Below are positions 1 through 8,277 of a stretch of 49,722 nt of DNA, piece after piece. The DNA lies in NCBI RefSeq assembly GCF_015207255.1, contig NZ_JADEXG010000039.1, positions 1-49,722 of the forward strand. The letters are read 5' to 3'. Under the pieces are notes generated by a model. That model had not been told where the DNA came from, did no database searches, and saw only the letters and a program-made list of their open reading frames with translations. The position numbers and the translations under genes are program-made. Position 1 is the first letter of the stretch. Every line of letters starts with the position of its first letter. The DNA comes from Vasconcelosia minhoensis LEGE 07310. GTDB taxonomy: Bacteria > Cyanobacteriota > Cyanobacteriia > Phormidesmidales > Phormidesmidaceae.

Positions 1-129
1 TAACCCATGAGTCTTCTCTTGCCATATGGCGTCTCAGGAAGTCATGAGGAAAATGTAATCAACTTTACGCTACATGTGGCGTTTTCAGAATTTAGCGAAC
101 CACTAAAATAAATAAGCGAACCATGAGGT

Positions 130-345
130 CATGCTGAGTGAAAGGAAGTATCTCGGTCTCATGGTTTCATATCCCCCCTTTTCAAGGGGGGTTAGGGGGG
201 ATCCTCAGGTGCTTGGAGGTATTGGGATCCCCCTCTGTCCCCCTTGAAAAGGGGGAGGGTAGAGCGAAAAGGGCGAGGGTATTGATTTACAACACCTAAG
301 TCTATTGAACAAAGTGTCATGCTGAGTGGAAGGAAGTATCTCGGT
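130..345. repeat. Direct repeat pair, 28 bp copies at 130-157 and 318-345
   Basis: Both copies begin CATGCTGAGTG, continue AAGGAAGTATCTCGGT, and differ at one position in between. The second copy runs on into a sequence ending CTCACTCGGAATGACAT, which is roughly the reverse complement of its own start. This suggests that the full dispersed unit is a fold-back element of about 100 bp (318-415). Seen directly; the family name is not known to me. Confidence 0.6.
173..255. repeat. Inverted repeat pair of a C-rich/G-rich dispersed element
   Basis: The left arm (173-204) reads CCCCCCTTTTCAAGGGGGG followed by TTAGGGGGGATCC. The right arm (225-255) is close to its reverse complement, GGATCCCCCTCTGTCCCCC and then TTGAAAAGGGGG. 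About 20 bp separate them. Each arm is itself a small palindrome. A transcript could fold into a strong hairpin, so the pair may also stabilise or end RNA 3' of the pilin gene. Confidence 0.65.
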
Positions 346-594
346 TGAGAATGTTACAAACTGGGAGATTCCACCCTGCGGGAAGCCGCAAGCGTCTACG
401 CTCACTCGGAATGACATACGGTAGGAGGTATTGCGGCAGTAGGTCAATGCACCGCTGGATAAGCTCTGGTGCGTTACGCGGGGCAATGACGCATCCTACG
501 AATGAAAAGAAGCAGTTGAGTAAACCAGGCTTGCTCAACTGCTGGAAATATTAGGTCGAATTATCAAGAGACAATCTTTTGAATGAGCTGTTAG

Positions 595-1185
595 TTATGG
601 AGCTGGATCTGCTGCTGGTTCTGCTGCTGGTTCTGCTGCCGCAGCAGCTGCTGGATTGCTCAAGTTTGTCCAGTCATCAGCACAAGAAGGGTCACCATCA
701 GTGGGGAAAGTTGCTGTTGGTTGTGTTGTACCAGCAGTATCAGCCTCACATAGAACCGCTAGAGTAGTAGCATTTCCACCTGTTGCAGTCCCAAGTTTTA
801 CACCCCCTGCGTAAGATTTAAGTGCCGCAGACGTGGGCGTTGCCCCATTGAGAGCCTGAGTAGCTAGATCGGCTGCATCAGTAGGGATGGCATAAGTGTA
901 GTTATTAGTTCTGGTGTTGACACCTAAGCCAAGAGTATCAACAGAATCGGTAAAGGCACCATTTTCAAGAAAGTAAGCCTGCTGAGCGCGGTTCATGGAA
1001 CCGACGTAGGTCTTACCTTCGGACTGCTTAGCCTTGTTCGCCTGGTTCAGGAAAGAAGGCAGCGCAATAGCCGACAGAATACCGATGATGATAATCACAA
1101 CGAGAAGTTCAATCAGGGTGAAACCGCCGGACTTGTTCTTCTTGGAAAAATGCTGGAGGAGCTTAGCTTTCAGTTCAGTTTTCAT
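595..1185 (-). CDS. Type IV pilin-like protein (PilA family, GFTLIE class)
   Basis: This encodes a 196-residue prepilin. The basic leader (residues 1-21) ends in KSGG and is followed by FTLIELLVVIIIIGILSAI. That is the prepilin peptidase (PilD) site and hydrophobic stalk helix, with the conserved glutamate at mature position 5 (E26). The head carries the GxMNRAQQAYF-type stretch seen in cyanobacterial PilA proteins. It also has two cysteines (about 145 and 168) that could close a C-terminal disulfide loop. The protein ends in an unusual Ala/Pro/Glu tail built from AEPA units. A plausible ribosome site (AGGAAA) lies 8-9 bases before the ATG. The product would be a major or minor pilin of the motility/DNA-uptake pilus. 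No other pilus gene is in the window. Confidence 0.88.
   Translation of the reverse strand: MKTELKAKLLQHFSKKNKSGGFTLIELLVVIIIIGILSAIALPSFLNQANKAKQSEGKTYVGSMNRAQQAYFLENGAFTDSVDTLGLGVNTRTNNYTYAIPTDAADLATQALNGATPTSAALKSYAGGVKLGTATGGNATTLAVLCEADTAGTTQPTATFPTDGDPSCADDWTNLSNPAAAAAAEPAAEPAADPAP
603..650. repeat. In-frame 12-bp tandem repeat encoding the pilin AEPA tail
   Basis: The 3' end of the pilin gene contains repeated GCTGCTGGTTCT-type units, read on the other strand as Ala-Glu-Pro-Ala. They are followed by a run of GCN triplets. A 12-bp period keeps the reading frame, so copy-number change would lengthen or shorten the tail without breaking the protein. Confidence 0.6.
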
Positions 1186-2037
1186 GGTTGAGGTTTCCTA
1201 GAGGGTCGAGGGAAAGTTGGTTTGTTGTCGTCGAATTCAAGTTACCCAGTTTGCGTCGGATTCTAATCAGTCAGTCAGAGAATCTTTTGCCGTTTGGGTG
1301 AGCTCTCTTTCCTTGTACGAGACTAAGTTACCCGCTGCTAAAACCCTATCGATCAGCTAATATACACAAACTAAAAAGGGGGCTAATACATTTCTCCGTA
1401 CTTTAACGGATTGACGTTGCCCCCTCATCCCCCAGCCCCTTCTCCCACGCGAGGGGAGAAGGGGGGCAAGAACTCTAGCTAGCTCAAAGCCCCTCGCCCG
1501 ACCTGGGCTACTGTGTATACATAAATCGGGGAATCAAGCGTTATCCCGGCAGCCCTCATCCCCCAACCCCTTCTCCCCGGGGAGAAGGGGAGCCAGAGAT
1601 CAAAGTCCTTCTCCCCACTCTTCGAGAAGAGCAAAGCTCTACGGGAGAAGGATTTAGGTTGAGGGCGAACCCGAGGAATCTCAGCACTTTCGGTCATTAT
1701 CTTTCAGTTGTGTATACACGGTAGCCCGACTTGGGAGAGGGGCTTTGAGTGAGGGCTAGACCCAATACGAGCCGTGAACAGCAGCCGGCTACACTAGCAA
1801 AGCAGGCCGGCTGGCATGGTAAAACTAATAGCATTAAATAAGTGGAGGTCACGAGCCGGGAGCATGTCAGGTTTGCCATACTCTGTATATCCCTCATCCC
1901 CCAGCCCCTTCTCCCCGGGGAGAAGGGGAGAAGGAAATGGCCAGAAAACTGAGTAAGACTCAAAGTCCCTCTCCCCGGGGAGAGGGATTTAGGGTGAGGG
2001 CTCAAAGGTGACATGCTCCCTCACTCGCTAAAATTCG
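1186..2037. other. Long repeat-rich intergenic region
   Basis: No gene is supported in these 850 bp. Immediately upstream of the pilin gene (1186-1400, its 5' leader and promoter region on the minus strand) there is no strong repeat. From about 1420 on there are at least five copies of an element of the type CCCTCATCCCCCAGCCCC, TTCTCCCC, GGGGAGAAGGGG: 1420-1464, 1553-1590, 1607-1665, 1891-1928 and 1966-2000. Two of them sit inside a larger inverted-repeat unit at 1483-1749. The open frames that cross this stretch are by-products of the repeats. Confidence 0.65.
1483..1749. repeat. 267-bp unit with 38-bp terminal inverted repeats (MITE-like)
   Basis: The left end 1483-1520 (CTCAAAGCCCC to GTGTATAC) and the right end 1712-1749 (GTATACACGG to GGGCTTTGAG) are inverted copies matching at 32 of 38 positions by eye. 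The interior holds two copies of the TTCTCCCC/GGGGAGAAGG dispersed repeat and no reading frame of note. The architecture is that of a non-autonomous mobile element or large fold-back repeat. I could not see a clear target-site duplication. Confidence 0.5.
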
Positions 2038-5000
2038 ATGGGGGCTGTTGGGAAGGCCTATTTTTTGGGAAGCTTTAGCCTAGGGGAATCTACTGAATGC
2101 ACAATGGATGTAGACAGGGGTCATCCGTGGAAACACTACAATATACTCCTTGCTTTTTCGTATAGCGTGGTGCACCGCTTGTTTAGAGCTCAAAAAAACC
2201 TGAGTTTAAGCGTTCGGCTCAGTCTTGCCTTTGGTGGGATTGCCGTTTTGCTGACCCTAGTGATCGGTGAGATCGCCGGCAAACTGGCGATGAGCCGAAC
2301 TGAGACAGAAATTGGGCAGGAGCTCGCTCACATATCCGAGCAGATGGCCGATGAGCTCGATCGCACTATGTTTGAGCGCTTTCGAGAAATTCAGCTGATT
2401 GCCGGGCTCGAACCGTTTCGCGACGCTCAGACCCCGGCTGCCGAGCAGCAGGCGCTGCTAGATCGGCTCCAGGAGACCTACTCCAGCTATTCCTGGATTG
2501 GCTTTGCCAATCATCAGGGAACGGTCGAATCGAGCACCAAGGCGCTTTTGCAGGGACAAAGCGTCGCCCAGCGGCCCTGGTTTATGGAGGCTCAGCGCCT
2601 GCCCTACGTCGGCGATGTCCACGAAGCGGCGCTGCTGGCTGAGCTGCTGCCTAATACCGGTGATGAACCGCTGCGTTTTGTCGATGTATCGGCACCCGTG
2701 TTTGGGCCTGAGGGCAATTTTTTGGGCGTCTTGGGGGCGCATCTGAGCTGGGAGTGGGCCGAAGTCGTCGGCGTTTCGCTACTCGACTCAGCTGCGACCG
2801 ATGGGAAAGAGGTGTTCATCCTGGCTGAGGATGGCACCATTTTGCTAGGGCCGCCGGATTGGATAGACCGCTGGGCGAAATCGAAAAAGCTCGATCTAGA
2901 GAGCGTTCGGCTCGCTCAGGCACAGTACAGCGGCCATACGGTCGAACGCTGGCCGAATGGAGAGCTCTTTCTCACCGGCTACTCTCGCAGCCAGGGCTAT
3001 CGCAGCTATCCGGGGCTGGGCTGGATTTTGCTGGTAAGGGAGCCGGCTGAGCTGGCCTTTGCCCCGGCGCAGCAGCTCTATCAGCAAATTTTAATCGGGG
3101 GGATGGTCGTCGGCAGCAGCTTTGCCGCTTTGGGTTGGCTGGCGGCGACCTCGATGACGCGCCCGATGCAGCGGATTGCAGCGGCAGCGGATCGGATTCG
3201 GCGCGGCGATCGCAGCTTTAAACTACCGGCGCTGGAGGGTCAGCGCGAGACCGCTAGCCTATCTCAAGCCTTAAATCAGCTGGTCACCAGCCTAGTTGAG
3301 CAAGAGCAGCTGCTCAAGGCCGAGCTGGCTGAACGGAAGCGCCTGGCCGATTCGCTTTACCGCAGTGAAGAGCAGCTGCGGCAAATTACCGACAATATCG
3401 ATGCGGTATTTATCCTCAAGCCGGTCGGCAGCTCAGAGCAGATCTATAGTAACTCTCACTATCGAGAGGTCTATCAGTATCTGCTCGATATTCCCTTGCC
3501 CCAGCGCCTGGCGGCCTGGATTGAATCGATGCATCCAGACGATCGGGCCGCGATGTTGGCCAAAATAGAAGCAGAGAAGTTGGGTCAGCCGTCGCCAGAA
3601 GCGGAGTATCGGCTGAACCTGCCGGACGGCACGATGCGCTGGATGTGGAATCGCTCTTTCCCCATTCAGGACGAAAGGGGAGAGATTTATCGATATGCCA
3701 TCATGGAGCATGACATCACCCAGCGCAGGCAGTCTGAAGCGGTTTTTAAGCGGCTGGTGGAACAGACGGCGGCGGCGACGGGAGAAGATTTTTTCTCAAC
3801 GATTGCCGAGCACCTGGCCTCAGCGCTGGAGGTTGACCATGTCTTTATTACTGAACAGCTGGATGACGGGCTCAGAACGATTGCGTTCTGGTCAGATGGT
3901 GAACTCCGGCCTAATTTTACCTATGCGTTAGAGCACACCCCCTGTCAGCTAACGCTGCATGAGGGCACTTATTACTGTGCGTCTGGGGTGACTCAAACCT
4001 TTCCCCAAAATCCCTATTTAGCTGAGCTAGAGGCAGAAGGCTATTTTGGCGTGGCCTTGACCAATGCGCTAGGACATACCCTCGGTAAACTTTGTATCGT
4101 CAGCCGCCAGTCCTTGGGCGACCGGTCTCAATATTCAGCCATTCTCCATATCTTTGCCAGCCGGGCGGCAGCCGAACTGGAACGCCAGCGTTCAGAAGTG
4201 GCTCTGAAGGAAAGCGAAGCACGCTTCCGGCTGCTGGCCGAAAATGTCAGAGACCTGATTTGCCTCCACCAGCCCAATGGCCGGTTTCTCTACCTCAGCC
4301 CCTCCTGCCGCTCGCTGCTAGGCTTTGAGCCCGAGCAGCTGGTCGGGACCAGTCCCTATGCGCTGATCTATCCAGGCGATCGCGAGATGATTCGACTGGA
4401 GGCGAGTCAGGCCTCAATTAAGGGTCGCTCCATCCCAATTACCTGCCGGATGCGGACGCGGGAGGGGAAATATATCTGGCTAGAAAGTCTGATCAAAGCG
4501 ATTACCGATAGCGAGGGGCAGCTGCTCTATCTGCAAACTAGCTCCCGCGACGTGACCGATAAAGTCCGAGTGCAGCACCAGCTCCAGTATGAGGCCCTGC
4601 ACGATGGCCTCACCCAGCTGCCCAATCGAAATGCGCTGCTCAGACGGCTCAGTCTGGCGCTGGAACGCGCTCGCCAGCCAGATGGCGAACGATTTGCTGT
4701 GCTATTTGTAGACCTCGATCGGTTTAAGGTGATTAACGACAGCCTCGGCCATTCGATGGGAGACCGGCTGCTGGTTGAGATCGCGCGTAAGCTCAAAAGC
4801 GTTCTGCGCCCAGGCGACATCGCCGCCCGCATTAGCGGCGATGAGTTCGTGCTACTGCTGGACGACATTGACTCCGCTCAGGCCGCGATTCGAGTCGCCG
4901 AACGGGTGATGGATGAGCTGCAATCGCCGATCCAGCTCGGCCCGCATCAGGCGGTGATGAGCGCCAGCATTGGGATTGTGATGGGTAATGCCAGCTATCG

Positions 5001-5889
5001 CAATGGCTTAGACCTACTGCGCGATGCCGATATTGCCATGTATTCAGCCAAGGCTCAGGGCAAAGCTCGCTATGCCGTCTTTACCGGGGCGATGCATGTG
5101 CGGGCGATGCGGCAGCTGGAGCTGGAGAATGACCTGCGGCAAGCCGTTGAGCGGGGCGAGCTAGGGCTTTGCTATCAGCCGATAGTGACGCTGGCGACGG
5201 GTCAGCTGTTGGGCTTTGAAGTACTCGCCCGCTGGCAGCATCAGACCAAGGGCATGATTCCACCAGCAGAATTTATCCCGATTGCCGAAGAGTCGGGCCT
5301 GATTGTGCCGCTAGGGCTGTGGATTTTGCAGCAGGCCTGTAGCCAGATGGCGCGCTGGCAGACGCTATCGGCGGGAACCCGACTTAAAATCAGCGTCAAT
5401 TTATCCGTCAAGCAGCTGAATGAGCCCGACCTGCTGGCCCAGGTCAAGCAAACCTTAGCCGCTAACGGCCTCTCGGGCAATCAGCTTTCGCTAGAGATTA
5501 CCGAGAGTGTGCTAATGGAAAATATCGAGGCGGTTAGCCGGCTGCTGACCCAGCTTCGGGCCGACGATATTCAGGTGAGCATTGATGACTTTGGGACGGG
5601 ATTTTCATCGCTCAGCTATCTGCATCGGCTGCCGGTCAATAGCCTCAAGATTGATCAGTCGTTTATCAGCAAGCTGTTTGACAGCCCCCGCAATCTGAAT
5701 ATTGCCGAGACCATTATTGGCCTGGGCGACCGGCTGGGCATCGACGCGATCGCGGAAGGGATCGAGACCCCAGAGCAGCTGCGGCAGCTCCAGGCTTTTG
5801 GCTGCGAACTAGGCCAAGGCCATTTATTAGGCTACCCAATGACGGCCGAAGCGGCTGAGGCGATGATTATTCAGCAGCGCATCGGCTAA
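2038..5889 (+). CDS. Membrane sensor with Cache, HAMP, PAS, GAF, PAS, GGDEF and EAL domains
   Basis: This 1283-residue protein is likely to make and/or break cyclic di-GMP in response to an extracytoplasmic signal. In order it has a membrane helix at about 54-81, an extracytoplasmic Cache-like region (about 85-345), a second helix (349-373) and HAMP (373-425). These are followed by PAS (about 440-567), GAF (570-718), PAS (725-850), GGDEF (850-1013) and EAL (1025-1283). The GGDEF signature is SGDEF (933-937), an active variant. An RPGD inhibitory-site motif (924-927) lies exactly five residues before it. The EAL domain keeps EVLAR (E1061), LEITES, DDFGTG (D1183-D1184), SLKID and AEGIE (E1240), so both activities look possible. 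The start is uncertain: no ribosome site is clear, and the ATG at 2104 is an alternative that removes 22 residues. It is upstream of and divergent from the pilin gene across the repeat region. Confidence 0.93.
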   Translation: MGAVGKAYFLGSFSLGESTECTMDVDRGHPWKHYNILLAFSYSVVHRLFRAQKNLSLSVRLSLAFGGIAVLLTLVIGEIAGKLAMSRTETEIGQELAHISEQMADELDRTMFERFREIQLIAGLEPFRDAQTPAAEQQALLDRLQETYSSYSWIGFANHQGTVESSTKALLQGQSVAQRPWFMEAQRLPYVGDVHEAALLAELLPNTGDEPLRFVDVSAPVFGPEGNFLGVLGAHLSWEWAEVVGVSLLDSAATDGKEVFILAEDGTILLGPPDWIDRWAKSKKLDLESVRLAQAQYSGHTVERWPNGELFLTGYSRSQGYRSYPGLGWILLVREPAELAFAPAQQLYQQILIGGMVVGSSFAALGWLAATSMTRPMQRIAAAADRIRRGDRSFKLPALEGQRETASLSQALNQLVTSLVEQEQLLKAELAERKRLADSLYRSEEQLRQITDNIDAVFILKPVGSSEQIYSNSHYREVYQYLLDIPLPQRLAAWIESMHPDDRAAMLAKIEAEKLGQPSPEAEYRLNLPDGTMRWMWNRSFPIQDERGEIYRYAIMEHDITQRRQSEAVFKRLVEQTAAATGEDFFSTIAEHLASALEVDHVFITEQLDDGLRTIAFWSDGELRPNFTYALEHTPCQLTLHEGTYYCASGVTQTFPQNPYLAELEAEGYFGVALTNALGHTLGKLCIVSRQSLGDRSQYSAILHIFASRAAAELERQRSEVALKESEARFRLLAENVRDLICLHQPNGRFLYLSPSCRSLLGFEPEQLVGTSPYALIYPGDREMIRLEASQASIKGRSIPITCRMRTREGKYIWLESLIKAITDSEGQLLYLQTSSRDVTDKVRVQHQLQYEALHDGLTQLPNRNALLRRLSLALERARQPDGERFAVLFVDLDRFKVINDSLGHSMGDRLLVEIARKLKSVLRPGDIAARISGDEFVLLLDDIDSAQAAIRVAERVMDELQSPIQLGPHQAVMSASIGIVMGNASYRNGLDLLRDADIAMYSAKAQGKARYAVFTGAMHVRAMRQLELENDLRQAVERGELGLCYQPIVTLATGQLLGFEVLARWQHQTKGMIPPAEFIPIAEESGLIVPLGLWILQQACSQMARWQTLSAGTRLKISVNLSVKQLNEPDLLAQVKQTLAANGLSGNQLSLEITESVLMENIEAVSRLLTQLRADDIQVSIDDFGTGFSSLSYLHRLPVNSLKIDQSFISKLFDSPRNLNIAETIIGLGDRLGIDAIAEGIETPEQLRQLQAFGCELGQGHLLGYPMTAEAAEAMIIQQRIG

Positions 5890-5936
5890 AATTGCGACTG
5901 ATACGCGACTGATGGGGCCAGACTGGCCGTGACCGT

Positions 5937-7271
5937 ATGAGCGATCCGCACGAGACCGACCTGCCCCTTAGCGAAAGCGCTGCCGAGGAGCAGCCGCTAG
6001 CAAAACCGCAGGAACTGGGTCAGCCAAACCCATCTAAAGATCCCTGGTCAGGGTTTTCCAAAGTCCTGAACCAGGCCACCGGCCGGCTGACGCAGCTGCT
6101 GCCGCTGGAGCAGCTGGCCCAGGCTACAGGCTTATTCAACGTAGATGAGGCTAAGGTCGCAGAGATTCTCGCCGCCGTCCGGGCCGAGCTGCCGACCACG
6201 GAGGCGCTACTGATCGGCAAGCCTCAAGCGGGCAAAAGCTCAATCGTCCGGGGGCTGACCGGGGTTTCTGACGAGATTGTCGGGCAGGGGTTTCGGCCCC
6301 ATACGCAGCATACCGAGCGCTATGCCTACCCGTCGGAGGAGCTGCCGCTGCTGATCTTTACCGACACGGTGGGGCTAGGTGACGTCGGTCAAGCGACTGA
6401 AGCAATCATTCAGGAACTCGAAGCTGAGCTGCAGCAGGAGAGCCGCCGTGCCCGAATTTTGATCCTAACGGTCAAAGTCACTGACTTTGCCCTCGATACG
6501 CTGCGGCAGATCGCCCAGCAGCTGCGGCAGCGCTATCCCGGACTGCCCTGCCTGCTAGCGGTTACCTGCCTGCACGAGCTCTATCCCGCTAGCGTTACCG
6601 ACCATCCGCCCTACCCACCGGCGGTTGAGGCCATCCAGCGGGCCTTTGACGAAATTCAGTCGGCCTTTACCGGACTGTATGACCGAGCGCTGCTGCTTGA
6701 TTTCACCCTGGAGGAAGACGGCTTTACACCGGTCTTCTATGGCCAGGAGGCGCTCAGAGATACGCTAGCTGACCTGCTACCCGAGGCCGAAGCGCGGGCG
6801 ATCTATCAGCTGTTAGATAACGGGGCCAGCCAACAGCTGGGTAACCTCTACCGCGATGCCGGTCGTCGCTACCTGGTGGCGTTCTCGACGATCGCGGCTA
6901 CGCTGGCGGCGGTGCCCCTGCCCTTTGCCACCATGCCGATGCTGACGGCGCTCCAGGTTTCGATGGTGGGCCTGCTGGGGCGGCTGTACGGCCAGACGCT
7001 GACGCCGTCGCAGGCGGGCGGGGTGGTGAGCGCGATCGCGGGTGGCTTCGTGGCCCAGGCGATCGGGCGCGAGCTGATTAAGTTTATCCCCGGCTTTGGC
7101 AGCGTCATCGCGGCGTCCTGGGCGGCGGCCTATACCTGGGCGCTGGGGGAAGGGGCCTGCGTTTACTTTGGCGACCTGCTGGGGGGTAATAAGCCGGATC
7201 CGGAGCGGATTCAGGCGGTGATGCGGGAGTCGTTTCAGGCGGCGCGGGAGCGGTTTAGGGGGAGAGGGTGA
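5937..7271 (+). CDS. GTPase with C-terminal DUF697-like membrane region
   Basis: The 444-residue product has a P-loop GTPase domain with G1 motif GKPQAGKSS (94-102) and a G3-type DTVGLG (from 143). The usual TKxD specificity motif is not obvious: the equivalent strand reads LAVTCLHEL. The C-terminal third (about 310-420) is hydrophobic, with Gly/Ala-rich helices resembling the DUF697 region of YcjF/Era-like GTPases, so it is probably membrane-associated. The role of such cyanobacterial proteins is unknown. The gene follows the GGDEF-EAL gene by 47 bp on the same strand and may be co-transcribed. A Gln/Leu-rich stretch (about 45-65) precedes the GTPase core. Confidence 0.8.
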   Translation: MSDPHETDLPLSESAAEEQPLAKPQELGQPNPSKDPWSGFSKVLNQATGRLTQLLPLEQLAQATGLFNVDEAKVAEILAAVRAELPTTEALLIGKPQAGKSSIVRGLTGVSDEIVGQGFRPHTQHTERYAYPSEELPLLIFTDTVGLGDVGQATEAIIQELEAELQQESRRARILILTVKVTDFALDTLRQIAQQLRQRYPGLPCLLAVTCLHELYPASVTDHPPYPPAVEAIQRAFDEIQSAFTGLYDRALLLDFTLEEDGFTPVFYGQEALRDTLADLLPEAEARAIYQLLDNGASQQLGNLYRDAGRRYLVAFSTIAATLAAVPLPFATMPMLTALQVSMVGLLGRLYGQTLTPSQAGGVVSAIAGGFVAQAIGRELIKFIPGFGSVIAASWAAAYTWALGEGACVYFGDLLGGNKPDPERIQAVMRESFQAARERFRGRG

Positions 7272-7422
7272 TGGGTGATTGAGTGATCGGGTGATCGGGT
7301 GCAGACGCGATCGCGGCTTCCCGCCGGGGAAGGGGTTCGCGAAGCGTTGCGGTAGGCGGTAGGCGGTAGGGGCGGATGGTCGGGTAGGGGCTTGGTTCCC
7401 GAGCCCATGCAGTGGGGTCTTG
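7272..7422. other. GC-rich spacer with short tandem repeats
   Basis: This spacer between the GTPase gene and the next possible gene contains degenerate repeats (GTGATCGG-type units near 7282-7300 and GGTAGGC units near 7350-7370). It also holds one HIP1 octamer at 7307-7314. No promoter or terminator can be defended. Confidence 0.4.
7307..7314. repeat. HIP1 octamer GCGATCGC (representative copy)
   Basis: HIP1 is a highly iterated palindrome of many cyanobacterial chromosomes. Other copies in this window include 9381-9388, 11654-11661, 14504-14511 and 37135-37142. It is a marker of resident cyanobacterial DNA and is useful for spotting recently acquired stretches. Confidence 0.9.
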
Positions 7423-7560
7423 ATGCTGAATGTTTTAGAGCAGGTTCAGGCGGTTTTGGAGGCGCCGTTTTTTCAATTGGGGCTAATCAATTCGGAAGAA
7501 TATAATCAAAATCCGGTGGACTGGATTCGGAAACATCTGGAAGGCCTATTTGGGCTGTAG
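7423..7560 (+). CDS. Possible small protein, 45 residues, unknown
   Basis: An open frame from ATG (7423) to TAG encodes a small acidic protein starting MLNVLEQVQ and ending WIRKHLEGLFGL. It has no recognised domain. The C-terminal half looks like an amphipathic helix ending in hydrophobic residues. A GGGG stretch lies a few bases before the ATG. It sits between the GTPase and the phosphoesterase on the same strand. It could equally be the tail of a decayed gene. Confidence 0.35.
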   Translation: MLNVLEQVQAVLEAPFFQLGLINSEEYNQNPVDWIRKHLEGLFGL

Positions 7561-7614
7561 AATGTCTGTTGGTTCAGATGAACGCCCTGAAGATAGGCTC
7601 AATAGAAAGGTTCA

Positions 7615-8277
7615 ATGCTCGCGGTTAATCTTCACGAAGCTCAGGTTTTAGGACAGGCGGTATGCCTACTAGAAGAGCGGGCGCTCTTTCTGCCAGCTGA
7701 GCAATCACTGCTGGTATCCGATGTACACCTGGGCAAGGCAGAGACCTTTCAGATGGCGGGGATTCCGATTCCAACGCAGGTGAATCAGGCGACAATAGCC
7801 CGGTTAAAGCGGCTCTGTGAGCAGCTCTCGCCGCAGCGGCTATTTATCCTGGGAGATTTGTTTCATGCCCGTCAGGCGCTGGTCGAGTCGGTGCTGACTC
7901 CGTGGCGTCAGTTTCTTGCTGAGGTGGGCGCTGAGGTGACGCTGGTGGTGGGGAATCACGACCGGCGGCTGGTGCAGGAGCTGGCGGCTTTTGAGATGGC
8001 CTGCACGTCGGCGGTGACCCTGGGGGGCTGCCTGCTCAGCCATGAGCCGGTTCAGCAGTCGGCCGGGCTGAATATCTGCGGGCATATCCATCCGGTGATT
8101 CGACTCAGCAGTCGGCTAGACGCGCTGCGGCTGCCCTGCTTTTGGGTTGAGACGACGGCGCGGCGGCTGACGCTACCGGCCTTTGGCGACTTTACCGGCG
8201 GCTATGAGGTGGCGATCGCGGCCGGAACTCAGGCCCTGATCGCAGTGGAGGGCCGCCTGCTGGAGCTGTCGCGCTAA
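7615..8277 (+). CDS. pdeM: Metallophosphoesterase, PdeM-like (ligase-associated type)
   Basis: The 220-residue protein carries the calcineurin-like metallophosphoesterase motifs in order: SDVHLG (D36, H38), GDLFH (D81), GNHD (N114-D116), SHEP (H143) and GHIHP (H157, H159). These should bind two metal ions. The length and spacing, with DVHLGKAETF followed by PxP in the region after the first motif, match the PdeM family. That family is often encoded with DNA ligase and a Lhr-like helicase and is proposed to act in DNA repair. Neither partner is nearby, so the repair role is inferred from the family alone. The stop overlaps the tail of the convergent glycosyltransferase gene by 4 bp. Confidence 0.82.
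   Translation: MLAVNLHEAQVLGQAVCLLEERALFLPAEQSLLVSDVHLGKAETFQMAGIPIPTQVNQATIARLKRLCEQLSPQRLFILGDLFHARQALVESVLTPWRQFLAEVGAEVTLVVGNHDRRLVQELAAFEMACTSAVTLGGCLLSHEPVQQSAGLNICGHIHPVIRLSSRLDALRLPCFWVETTARRLTLPAFGDFTGGYEVAIAAGTQALIAVEGRLLELSR

Larger units (their letters stand above)
1..594. other. Non-coding, repeat-bearing region downstream of the pilin gene
   Basis: No convincing gene is visible. The short open frames here have no recognisable motif and run across repeated DNA. The stretch holds a pair of inverted C-rich/G-rich repeats (173-204 and 225-255) and two direct copies of a 28-bp sequence (130-157 and 318-345), listed separately. Both are of the kind found as dispersed repeats in cyanobacterial intergenic DNA. 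The pilin gene on the minus strand ends at 595, so this is its 3' side. Confidence 0.6.

Noticed and set aside
130-345. CRISPR array
   Set aside because: Only two repeat copies, 188 bp apart, without regular spacers; no Cas genes in the window.
205-554. Short frames in the first 600 bp
   Set aside because: They cross the inverted and direct repeats and overlap each other on both strands; no protein resemblance.
579-767. 62-codon frame antisense to the pilin tail
   Set aside because: It reads through the GCN triplet repeat, which gives open frames on both strands.
1479-2014. Two minus-strand frames in the repeat region
   Set aside because: They are translations of the CCCC/GGGG dispersed repeats ([12 protein letters not shown] occurs in both) and have no independent support.
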